Made by a program: the position numbers and the translations under genes. This document shows positions 8,426 to 15,708 of a stretch of 34,422 nucleotides of DNA, in pieces. This DNA is from CAYRVF01 sp964427535 (lineage in GTDB: Bacteria > Chloroflexota > Ktedonobacteria > Ktedonobacterales > JADMIN01), in NCBI GenBank assembly GCA_964427535.1, contig CAYRVF010000048.1, positions 1 through 34,422 on the forward strand, written 5' to 3'. Each line of letters begins with the position of its first letter. The stretch's first letter is position 1. A model generated the notes under the pieces. It had not been told where the DNA came from and did no database searches. It worked only from the letters and a program-made list of their open reading frames with translations.

Positions 8426-9283
8426 ATGCCGAGACTTGCCGACGAGCAGATCGAAGCCCTCAACATCCTGTTGGAGGACGAACGTGCATCTGTCGAGATC
8501 GCCGTCGCCCTCAGCTCGGGCGCGACAGTCCATGCGGACCGGTTGGCGCTGAGCACGATGGGCAGCGAGGATGTCGAGGTGTGCTCCACGCTGCATGAGA
8601 GCCTGGAGCGCATGGAGGCGCCCGTGACGCGGCAGATCAATGGCATCGTGCTCCAGGTGCTCGGCATGGAGCGCTACGACGACCGGTTACGCGGTTACGC
8701 TCGCCATTTGCTCGACTCCGGTCTCGCCGCCCAGCGCCTGGTTGACACCGACGAGCGGCACGAGCTCGATGCCGACCTGCGCGACATCCTCCGCTCAGTC
8801 ACCGAGCGGCACGTTCGCCACGCACTGTGGACCGAGCAGCGCGCCGAAGATTTCGCGGCGACGCGCACGCTGCGCTTCCGTGCGTCGCTCAGTCCGCTCG
8901 ACGAGCGCGAGCGCCTGCTGCAACAGGCCGAGGCGGAGGAGGCAGCAGCCGCCAGCGCGTCGAGCGAAAGCGATAGGGTTGCGAGCGATAGCGATAGCGA
9001 TGGCCTACCGCGCAACGGCACCGCCGAGAACCTGGCATCCGGCGAGCCGTTCGACTTGCCGGGCTGGCTCAGCGTCTCACCCGCGCCAGACGGCATGGCA
9101 CCTGACGTAGAGTCGGCCACCACTGGCGAGTCCGCTGCTGCTGGGAGCGACTCCACCGAGACGCCGCGCAGCGAGCGCCCGCGCCGGCGCACCTCCCGCT
9201 CGGGCGAGTCATCCAGACCCTCCGCAAGCACGCCACAAGACGACAGCGAGATACCCCCTGGCTCAGAGTCTCCGGAAGAGTAA
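8426..9283 (+). CDS. Possible ferritin-like helical protein with long disordered Ser/Glu-rich tail
   Basis: 285 aa. Residues 1-165 are mostly alpha-helical. The opening IEALNILLEDERASVEIAVALSS, with paired acidic residues and later ERMEAPVTRQINGIVLQVLGM, looks like a four-helix ferritin-like bundle, but I do not see a clean pair of ExxH metal motifs. From about residue 168 the protein changes abruptly to Ala, Ser, Glu, Asp and Pro-rich sequence (SESDRVASDSDSDG and many SxE/TxE), predicted disordered, for about 115 residues. GAAGAAGG lies six bases before the ATG. Monocistronic. Function unknown; ferritin-like assignment is an inference from pattern only. Confidence 0.8.
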   Translation: MPRLADEQIEALNILLEDERASVEIAVALSSGATVHADRLALSTMGSEDVEVCSTLHESLERMEAPVTRQINGIVLQVLGMERYDDRLRGYARHLLDSGLAAQRLVDTDERHELDADLRDILRSVTERHVRHALWTEQRAEDFAATRTLRFRASLSPLDERERLLQQAEAEEAAAASASSESDRVASDSDSDGLPRNGTAENLASGEPFDLPGWLSVSPAPDGMAPDVESATTGESAAAGSDSTETPRSERPRRRTSRSGESSRPSASTPQDDSEIPPGSESPEE

Positions 9284-9350
9284 AGCGTCGGGCTACATGC
9301 CAGCACGGCCGAGAACCCGACGCAGCTGGCAATGTCAACCTTTGGCCGAA

Positions 9351-10760
9351 TTAGCGATCCCACAGCTCGGCGAGCCCATTGCGGAGCGCGATGCATAGCC
9401 GCGACGAGCCGGACTCGGGCGCGAAGGCGAGCGCGCTGATCTCGTCGGCGCATTCCCACTGCTGCAGGGGCTTGCCAGTGCGGGTGTCGTAGAGGTCGAG
9501 CGTGCGGGTGCGCACGAGCGCGGCGAGCGAGCCGTCGGCTGACAGCGCAAGCTGGGCGTCGTCGGGAATCGCGCCCACAGCGAAGACATGTTGTTGGCGC
9601 GTGCGCGGCGTAAGGATGCGCAGCGAGCGGTCGCCACTTACCGCGATAATGCGGCTGAGGTCAGGCGTCGCGGCGAACGGAAAGCGTAGGGCGCTCGCTG
9701 GCTCGACGACGCGCGCGATACGGCGTGTCTCCGGTGAGCCAAGCAACGTCCGGTGCTCGAGGTCCCACACGTGGAGCGCGTGCTTGCGCTGGTCGGATGG
9801 CTGCGCCTCGATGGCGAGCGTCAGCAGGGATCGCGCGTCGCGCGAGAGCATCCGCTGCTGCACCCGCCACTCGCCGCCCTGGCCGTCGCGGAAGATGCCG
9901 CCAGCACCCTCTCGGCAGTGGAGGGGATTGGCCCACGCCGGATCGACGACGCCGCTGAGCGGGCGTGTGAGGATGGCGCTGCTCTGGCGCCCGGTATTCG
10001 CCCAGTGGAACGGGTCATCGTCGGCGAGAGCCAGCGGCGCGTCTGGCATCGCCAGACGGATGAGCGGCGGATCGTCACGCAGCGCGGCGTCCATCAGGCC
10101 ACGAGGCGCGCTGGCTCCCGTACGCCAGATCACCTGTCGCTCGCCGATATCCCAGACTCTCGCACCGAGCGAGAAGCCCCATGCAGCGGCGAAACGCCCG
10201 CTCGGCGAGAGCCGCAGCTCCTGGAGCACACCGGCAGGCGAATCGGCACCGAAGGCGAGGGTGGATGCGAGGCGCCCATCGGCGACATTCCAGATGGTGA
10301 TGCGCCCGTCGATCAGGCCGAGTCCGACCTGCACGCCCGGCACGCCGAACGCGACGGCGACGAGCGGCGTGGACTCCGAGACTTCGAGACGCGCGATGCG
10401 TCGCAGCGGCCCCTCAGAGACGCGCACGGACCCGGCGCGCGGCTGCTTGGGCGCGGCATGCTCGCGCGCCCGCGCATACGCCGATGGCGATGGGGATGGC
10501 GGCGGAGGCTGAGGCGAGCGATACTCCGCGTGCGCGACGGCGACCGGTGTGCCACGCCGCAGATCGTACTCACGCCGCTGCTCGGGGTCACTCAGCACCT
10601 GATAGGCGACGTTGAGCTCCTGCATACGGGCGAGACTGCCCGTGCCGGCGACGTCGGGATGATACTTGCGCGCAAGCTGGCGAAAAGCTGTTCGTATCGC
10701 CGTCTCGTCGGCGTCCTCCGCAACCCCGAGTAGCGCATAATAGTTCGGTTCGTCTGTCAT
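9351..10760 (-). CDS. J-domain protein fused to WD40-like beta-propeller
   Basis: 469 aa. Residues 6-67 are a complete DnaJ J-domain (YYALLGVAEDADE, HPD at 34-36, YQVLSDPEQRREYD), able in principle to stimulate a Hsp70 ATPase. A Pro/Ser-rich linker (about 79-95) leads to a C-terminal half of WD40-type repeats, with blades ending in ITIWNV, ARVWDI, LHVWDL, LRILTP, LDLYDT and AELWDR. There is no Gly/Phe region, zinc finger or DnaJ C-terminal domain, so it is a type III J-protein. The propeller probably recruits the client. It overlaps nothing and stands alone between the tail-bearing protein and the acyl-CoA synthetase operon. Confidence 0.9.
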   Translation of the reverse strand: MTDEPNYYALLGVAEDADETAIRTAFRQLARKYHPDVAGTGSLARMQELNVAYQVLSDPEQRREYDLRRGTPVAVAHAEYRSPQPPPPSPSPSAYARAREHAAPKQPRAGSVRVSEGPLRRIARLEVSESTPLVAVAFGVPGVQVGLGLIDGRITIWNVADGRLASTLAFGADSPAGVLQELRLSPSGRFAAAWGFSLGARVWDIGERQVIWRTGASAPRGLMDAALRDDPPLIRLAMPDAPLALADDDPFHWANTGRQSSAILTRPLSGVVDPAWANPLHCREGAGGIFRDGQGGEWRVQQRMLSRDARSLLTLAIEAQPSDQRKHALHVWDLEHRTLLGSPETRRIARVVEPASALRFPFAATPDLSRIIAVSGDRSLRILTPRTRQQHVFAVGAIPDDAQLALSADGSLAALVRTRTLDLYDTRTGKPLQQWECADEISALAFAPESGSSRLCIALRNGLAELWDR

Positions 10761-10930
10761 GCCTCATCCATCCGCCAGTGCGCGCGATCAATTCATATGC
10801 AAGATGCCATATTCCCATATACGCACAAACGCAGCGCCAGGTGGCACACAATGGACGAGGTGTCCCTGGGCCAGCCCACATTCACCATTTGAGGAAACCA
10901 ACGCTTCTCGTGAGCGTAATCGCCCCATCA

Positions 10931-10978
10931 GCGACCCCTTCCCTTGAGGGAAGGGGGGAGGGGGTGAGGTTCTGCCCC
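10931..10978 (-). repeat. 3'-end palindromic element, copy 1
   Basis: Inverted repeat with 10-bp arms (10935-10944, 10947-10956), followed by a G-rich run and GTGAGGTTCTGCCCC. It begins four bases after the stop of the acyl-CoA synthetase gene and reads, in the direction of that gene, GGGGCAGAACCTCACCCC and onward. Near-identical copies are at 12855-12901 and 29599-29644. It may act as a terminator or mRNA 3' stabiliser. Confidence 0.85.
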
Positions 10979-10981
10979 ATC

Positions 10982-12661
10982 CTACCCCTGCGTCACCGTG
11001 GCCTTCTGGCGCTCTTTCTCTTGCAGCTCGCGCCAGAGGATTTTGCCGCTGCCGGTCTTGGGCAGGGTGTCGACGAACTCGATCTGGCGGGGATATTTGT
11101 ACGCCGCCATCTCGCCCTTCGCCCACTCGATGATATCCTCCGCCGAGGTCTGGCCCTTGTAAGCGTCGCGCAGGATGATGAACGCCTTGACGCTCTCGCC
11201 GCGACGCGGGTCCGGCACGCCGACGACACATGCCTCCTGCACCGCCGGATGTCGGTACAGAATCGTCTCAACCTCGGTGGGCCACACCTTGAAGCCCGAC
11301 GCGTTGATCATGCGCTTGATGCGATCGACCATGAAGAAGTAGCCGTCGTCGTCCACGTAGCCCAGGTCGCCGGTGCGGAAGAACCGCTTGCCGTCCAGCT
11401 CGACGAAGACTTTGGCCGTCTCTTCGGGCTGGTTCCAGTAGCCCTGGAAGACCTGCGGACCCGAGACGATGATCTCGCCGTGCTCATTCGGGCCAAGTTG
11501 CCTCAGCGTCGCAGGGTCGACAATCCGCGCATCCACATCGAACACGGGAATGCCCAGACACTGGAACTTGGGCGCGTCGGACGGATTGACGTGCGTCTGC
11601 GCGATGGTCTCCGAGAGCCCGTAGCCCTCGACGTAGCGCAGGCCCGTCATGTCGAGCAGCCGCTGTCCGACGGCAGAGGGAAGCGGCGCGCCGCCCCCGC
11701 CGATGCCGGTCAGCGAGCTGAGGTCATATTCGTCGATGCGTGGATTGGCGAGGAAGTCGACCATCATCGTGCTGATGTTCGTCCAGCCGGTGCAGCGGTA
11801 GCGCTGAATCAGCTCCGCCGCTGCCTCGCGGTCCCAGCGCGTCAGTAGCACGACGCCGCCACCGACGTAGATCGGCGCGTTCATACTGCCCTGCATGCCT
11901 GTCACGTGGAAGAGCGGCAGCGCGGCGAGCACGCACGCCGACGACGTGGCAGAGCTCCATGTCACGCCGCCGACGACGTTGGCCTGCACGCTGCGGTGCG
12001 TGTGCATGCAGCCCTTCGGCAGGCCGGTCGTCCCGGACGTATAGGGCAGCACGACCAGATCGTCGGGGCCGTTGCGCATTGGGTCCGGCTGCTCGTCCGC
12101 GGCCAACGCGTCGGCCCAGAGCGTCACGCCCGGCGCGGCGATGCCCACACGGGGCGCCCGCACGACATCCGGCGCGGTATAACCCTCGGGCTGCCCCGCC
12201 ATGTCGGAGTACGCGGCCACCACCAGGCTGGTGAGCGTCCCAGCGGCGAGCAGCGGCGCGAAGCGGTCGTAGAGCTCCTGTCCGATGAGCGCAACATGCG
12301 CCTGGCTATCCTGGGCGAAGAAGCGCAGCTCGTTGGTCACGTTCATCGGGTTGACCGGCACGATGATCGCATCGGCGCGCAGAATGGCATAGTAGGCGAT
12401 GATGAACTGCGGCGAATTCTGCATGTCCAGCAGCACGCGGTCGCCGCGTTGCACGCCGAGCCGCCTCTGCAAGTAGCCCGCCAGTCGATCGACATGGTCT
12501 TTCAATTCGCGGAACGGAATATCGCGGCCATAGAACGCGATGATCCGCTTGTTGGGATAGCGCGCCGCCGAGACCTCCAAATTGTGGTAAAGCGTCGTCT
12601 CTGGCAGCGTCAGGCTGTGCGGCAGATGCTTCGGCCACACGGCGAAATGTCGATCGAGCAT
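10982..12661 (-). CDS. AMP-forming acyl-CoA synthetase (fatty-acid--CoA ligase-like)
   Basis: 559 aa from ATG 12661. It activates a carboxylic acid with ATP and CoA. All ANL-superfamily motifs are present: YTSGTTGLPKG (about 207-217), GYGLSET, GEIIVSGPQVFQGYWN, RTGDLGYVDDDGYF, the hinge DRIKRMINASGFKVWPTEVE and the catalytic-lysine region PKTGSGKILWREL near the C terminus. The sequence is of the long-chain/medium-chain FadD-like type. The frame is open to 12739, but the first 26 residues are Arg/Pro-rich and AAGGAG/GCAGG lies just before 12661. It follows the lactonase-like gene on the same strand (239 bp, with repeats). It probably supplies the acyl-CoA for the divergent plus-strand genes. 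Confidence 0.94.
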   Translation of the reverse strand: MLDRHFAVWPKHLPHSLTLPETTLYHNLEVSAARYPNKRIIAFYGRDIPFRELKDHVDRLAGYLQRRLGVQRGDRVLLDMQNSPQFIIAYYAILRADAIIVPVNPMNVTNELRFFAQDSQAHVALIGQELYDRFAPLLAAGTLTSLVVAAYSDMAGQPEGYTAPDVVRAPRVGIAAPGVTLWADALAADEQPDPMRNGPDDLVVLPYTSGTTGLPKGCMHTHRSVQANVVGGVTWSSATSSACVLAALPLFHVTGMQGSMNAPIYVGGGVVLLTRWDREAAAELIQRYRCTGWTNISTMMVDFLANPRIDEYDLSSLTGIGGGGAPLPSAVGQRLLDMTGLRYVEGYGLSETIAQTHVNPSDAPKFQCLGIPVFDVDARIVDPATLRQLGPNEHGEIIVSGPQVFQGYWNQPEETAKVFVELDGKRFFRTGDLGYVDDDGYFFMVDRIKRMINASGFKVWPTEVETILYRHPAVQEACVVGVPDPRRGESVKAFIILRDAYKGQTSAEDIIEWAKGEMAAYKYPRQIEFVDTLPKTGSGKILWRELQEKERQKATVTQG

Positions 12662-12749
12662 AGCGACTACCTGCTCCTTTGCTGGCGGGGGCTGGCGAGC
12701 GACGTGGAGCTCTCGCCTCCACCCTCTTCGTTCCGCCATCGCTGGCGGC

Positions 12750-12780
12750 GATGGACGAGGTATGCCTCGCCCCTACAACG
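12750..12780. repeat. Degenerate GAGGCATGCCTC-type palindrome
   Basis: GACGAGGTATGCCTCGCCCCTAC here resembles the right half and centre of the perfect palindrome at 27055-27098, with one mismatch at the centre. It lies in the 239-bp gap between the acyl-CoA synthetase and lactonase-like genes. Confidence 0.5.
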
Positions 12781-12854
12781 TGCCGGCTGGTCTGCCTCCA
12801 ATCCCCATCCCAACAGAGACACCATCTCGCCCGAAGGTCTCCCCTCTCACCTCA

Positions 12855-12901
12855 CGACCCCTTCCCTTGAGGGAAGGGGATAGGGGGTGAGGTTCTGCCC
12901 C
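12855..12901 (-). repeat. 3'-end palindromic element, copy 2
   Basis: Almost identical to 10931-10978, again with a CCCCTTCCCT / AGGGAAGGGG stem, and in the same orientation relative to its gene. Its end touches the stop codon (12901-12903) of the phosphotriesterase-like gene. Confidence 0.85.
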
Positions 12902-13854
12902 TAATACGCCCCCTGCAGCTCGAAGTAGCGGCGCGGATTCTCGACGGTCATCGTCCTGATGTCCGCGTCCGAGACGCCGGCTTCGCGTAGGGCGGGGAGC
13001 ACGGCGTCGGGCACGAAGGTCATAGTCCAGTTGGGCGTCATCGCCTCAAGCAGGTGCGGGTCGTACCAGTCGATGGTGGCGCAGGCATCCTGGGCGATCA
13101 TCATCTGTTTGGCATAGCCACGCTGGCAAAGCTCGACGACGGTGGCGTTGCGCTTATCCGTCGGCAGGATGACGTCGAGGCCATAGCGGTCCATGCCGAT
13201 GAACGAGCCGCGCTCCATCAGCCTGACGAGATAGTCGATGTCGTCGGTGTCGCCGGAGTGGCCGATGAGCACCCGCGAGAGGTCGACGCCCTCAGACTCC
13301 AGGAGGTCTTGCTGCTTGAGGCCGGAGCCGCTGACTGGATGCGAATGTGTCATGATCGGCACACCCGTCTGCCGGTGCGCCATCGCCACCGCGCGAATCA
13401 CGCGTTCGACGCCGTGTGTGATGCCTGGCGCATCGGTCGCGCACTTGAGGAAAGCCGCGCGGATGCCGGTACCCTGGATGCCCTCCTCGATGTCGTGGAC
13501 GAAGAGGCTAGCCATGTGCGTGGTAGGCCGGTTCTCGAAGTAGAACGGCAGGTCGTTGTAGGTGTAGAGCCCGGTGGCGGCGAGCACCTGCATGCCCGTC
13601 GCCGCGACGACCCGCTGCGTGAAGCGGATGTCGCGCCCGAGTCCGAGCACCGTCGGATCGACGATCGTCCTCACGCCGCGGTCCTGCGCCGCCCGCACCT
13701 GGCCGACAGCACGCTCGAACTCGCGTTCCTCATCGTAGAGGTGCGGCCACTGGAGCGCAACCGCATCGGACCGCACGCGCAGGTGCTCGTGAATCAGCGT
13801 GAACCCGAACGCCGAGGTATCGAGGAGTCCCGCAACGCTCTGCACGTGCGCCAT
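12901..13854 (-). CDS. Phosphotriesterase-family hydrolase (lactonase-like amidohydrolase)
   Basis: 317 aa. A TIM-barrel metal hydrolase of the phosphotriesterase/lactonase family. In the numbering of the frame from GTG 13863 the metal ligands are HEH (H25, H27), the bridging lysine in FLKCATD (K140), H173 in MTHSHP, H202 in GHSGDT and D259 in AQDAC; all are in place (subtract 3 for the ATG start). I chose ATG 13854 because AGAGG lies eight bases upstream, while the GTG is too close. Known members hydrolyse lactones or phosphotriesters. The position next to a CoA ligase and opposite a beta-oxidation-like operon suggests opening of a lactone or ester to give the acid that is activated, but that is inference. 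Confidence 0.9.
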   Translation of the reverse strand: MAHVQSVAGLLDTSAFGFTLIHEHLRVRSDAVALQWPHLYDEEREFERAVGQVRAAQDRGVRTIVDPTVLGLGRDIRFTQRVVAATGMQVLAATGLYTYNDLPFYFENRPTTHMASLFVHDIEEGIQGTGIRAAFLKCATDAPGITHGVERVIRAVAMAHRQTGVPIMTHSHPVSGSGLKQQDLLESEGVDLSRVLIGHSGDTDDIDYLVRLMERGSFIGMDRYGLDVILPTDKRNATVVELCQRGYAKQMMIAQDACATIDWYDPHLLEAMTPNWTMTFVPDAVLPALREAGVSDADIRTMTVENPRRYFELQGAY

Positions 13855-13973
13855 GCCGCCCACCTCTCCGTGGTCCGTTCACGACTCAGCCGCGATGCTC
13901 GCCGGGTTTGGCAACCAGAATACTCGGAAACCACGCGTTCCACAACCTTATGATGTCGCCTCGATGGCTCGTG

Positions 13974-14002
13974 TTGAATGTTCATTCGAACTATGGTATA
14001 CC
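13974..14002 (+). promoter_or_regulatory. Candidate promoter for the TetR gene and downstream catabolic operon
   Basis: TTGAAT (13974-13979) and TATACC (13997-14002) are separated by exactly 17 bp, 62 bp before the TetR start. The first operator-like inverted repeat overlaps the -35 element and the second lies just downstream of the -10, which is the usual layout for repression. Confidence 0.5.
13976..13987. promoter_or_regulatory. Operator-like inverted repeat 1 (GAATG-TT-CATTC)
   Basis: Five-bp arms around two bases, sharing the half-site with the perfect repeat at 14016-14029. Centres are 41 bp apart, about four helical turns. Likely TetR-family binding site in the divergent region. Confidence 0.6.
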
Positions 14003-14015
14003 TGCTTCCAACTTT

Positions 14016-14029
14016 TGAATGATCATTCA
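14016..14029. promoter_or_regulatory. Operator-like perfect palindrome 2 (TGAATGATCATTCA)
   Basis: A perfect 14-bp palindrome 34 bp before the TetR start. It closely resembles the TGAATGA...TCATTCA operators known for FadR-type TetR repressors of fatty-acid degradation in Bacillus. Together with site 1 it probably controls both the TetR operon and the opposite lactonase/ligase operon. Confidence 0.7.
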
Positions 14030-14063
14030 GCGCGGACCGGGCAATGGAGCACGAGAGGCGCCA

Positions 14064-14687
14064 ATGAGCAGCAGGACCGGGCGCGATACGCGCAGAGACG
14101 CGATTCTCACTGCCGCGCGCGATCTCTTTAGCCGGCAGGGGTACCACGGCACCTCCATGCCCGAGATTGCCCGCGCGGCCGGCGTGAGTGTCGGGTTGAT
14201 CTACTATGTCTTCGTCGGTAAAGAAGACATCCTGCTCGAACTGGTCGAGGACGCGCATACCGTGCATCTGAGCGTCTTCGACGCGGCGCGCGACATCGCC
14301 GACCCCGTCGAGCGCTTCGACGCCGTCGTGAGCGACCTCTATCGCTCGCTGGATCGCTCCTCGAAGCTGCTCATCATTCTCTACAAAGACCTCCCGATGG
14401 TCCACCGAGAGCCGCGGCAGCGCATCCTCTCGCTGGAAAAAGAGACGGAGAGCCGTATCGCCGCGCTCATCGAAGCGGGGCAGCGCGCGGGCGCCTTCGC
14501 GACGGGTGTTCCCACGCCGCGGGTGCTCGCCGCCAACGTGCTGGGCCTCGGTCACCTGTGGGCGCTGAAGAAAACGTGGCTGTTCGCGCCCGATGTTGGA
14601 TTGGAGCAGTACATCGCCGCCCAGCTCTCGTATTTCCACGCGGTGTTGCTGGAAGGGAGGGACGGACGCTTCACCCAGGCGCGCTGA
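14064..14687 (+). CDS. TetR family regulator, likely acyl-CoA-responsive
   Basis: 207 aa from ATG 14064, chosen because GAGAGG lies five bases upstream; an in-frame ATG at 14019 overlaps the operator. Residues about 8-55 are the TetR DNA-binding domain (ILTAARDLFSRQGYHGTSMPEIARAA, then GVSVGLIYYVFVGKEDILLEL). The C-terminal domain (about 60-205) has the helix LIILYKDLPMVH and a hydrophobic core typical of regulators in the FadR/KstR-like group (TetR_C_33-like). It is divergent from the hydrolase and ligase genes and heads the plus-strand catabolic genes, so it probably represses both and itself, with release by an acyl-CoA intermediate. The ligand is inferred from context. Confidence 0.93.
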   Translation: MSSRTGRDTRRDAILTAARDLFSRQGYHGTSMPEIARAAGVSVGLIYYVFVGKEDILLELVEDAHTVHLSVFDAARDIADPVERFDAVVSDLYRSLDRSSKLLIILYKDLPMVHREPRQRILSLEKETESRIAALIEAGQRAGAFATGVPTPRVLAANVLGLGHLWALKKTWLFAPDVGLEQYIAAQLSYFHAVLLEGRDGRFTQAR

Positions 14688-14766
14688 GGCGCGGACGGGT
14701 AGCCAGGACATGCAGTGAGAGGCTGGCCTCGCCCATGCTGGCGCCGAGGGGTAGACTGAACGAGAA

Positions 14767-14783
14767 CCAGGGGCCATCCCTGG
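14767..14783. repeat. Small inverted repeat between TetR and SDR genes
   Basis: CCAGGG and CCCTGG arms around GCCAT in the 157-bp gap. It could lower read-through from the regulator into the operon, or be chance; there is no T tract. Confidence 0.3.
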
Positions 14784-14844
14784 CGGAAATAGCACATCGA
14801 CGTTGCATTGAGTCGTATCGACATGACAGAGGAGAACTATCCGC

Positions 14845-15609
14845 ATGGGGGACCTATCAGGGAAGGCCGCGCTCGTCACCGGGGCGGCGCGTGGCATCGG
14901 CGCGGCAACTGCGCAGCGCCTGGCGCGTGACGGCGCGCGCGTGGCCGTGCTCGATCTGCGCGAAGACATGACCACCGAGACCGTCGAGGCGATCCGTACG
15001 GCGGGCGGGCACGCCATCGGCGTCGCGGCGGACGTCTCGAACGCCGAACAGGTGCAGGCGGCGGTGGATCAGGTCGTGGCCGAGTTCGGGCGGCTGGATA
15101 TCCTCGTCAACAACGCCGGTGTAACGCGCGACAACCTCCTCTTCAAGATGTCGGATGCGGACTGGGACACCGTCATGAATATCCATCTCAAGGGGAGCTT
15201 TCTCTGCACCCGCGCGGCGCAGAAATACATGGTGGAGCAGCGCTACGGCAAGATCGTCTGCCTGAGCAGCACCTCGGCGCTGGGCAACCGCGGGCAGGCC
15301 AATTACTCGACGGCTAAGGCGGGCCTGCAAGGCTTCGTCAAGACGCTCGCCCTCGAGCTGGGGCCGTTCGGCATCAACGCCAACGCCGTCGCCCCTGGCT
15401 TCATCGACACCGAGATGACGCGCCAGACCGCGATCCGCATGGGGGTGGACCCGGAGCAGTTCAAGCAGGCCGCTGCCCAGCGCATCTCGGTGCGGCGTGT
15501 CGGTGTGCCCGCCGATATCGCCAACGTGATCGCGTTTCTCGTGAGCGACGACGCGAGCTTCGTCAACGGCCAGGTGCTCTACGTCACCGGTGGGCCGTCG
15601 CGCGACTAA
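14845..15609 (+). CDS. Short-chain dehydrogenase/reductase (FabG-like)
   Basis: 254 aa, classical SDR length. Cofactor loop TGAARGIG (12-19), NNAG (89-92), catalytic S141, Y154 and K158 (SSTSALGNRGQANYSTAKAG), PGFIDTEMT and the C-terminal GQVLYVTGG. The sequence is of the 3-oxoacyl-ACP/3-hydroxyacyl-CoA type, so it may oxidise a 3-hydroxyacyl-CoA or reduce a ketone in the pathway; direction cannot be read. An Asp (D37 in VLDLRE) after strand 2 favours NAD(H). GAGGAG lies before the ATG. It is first of the enzyme genes after the TetR regulator. Confidence 0.93.
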   Translation: MGDLSGKAALVTGAARGIGAATAQRLARDGARVAVLDLREDMTTETVEAIRTAGGHAIGVAADVSNAEQVQAAVDQVVAEFGRLDILVNNAGVTRDNLLFKMSDADWDTVMNIHLKGSFLCTRAAQKYMVEQRYGKIVCLSSTSALGNRGQANYSTAKAGLQGFVKTLALELGPFGINANAVAPGFIDTEMTRQTAIRMGVDPEQFKQAAAQRISVRRVGVPADIANVIAFLVSDDASFVNGQVLYVTGGPSRD

Positions 15610-15708
15610 TCCTGTCTGGTCCGTCGCGGACACAGAACGTCCGCGACGGAGCGTCCCCATTCGAGAGATAGTGCCAGCGCCTGGAAGCCACAGAGGAGAG
15701 TGATCGTC

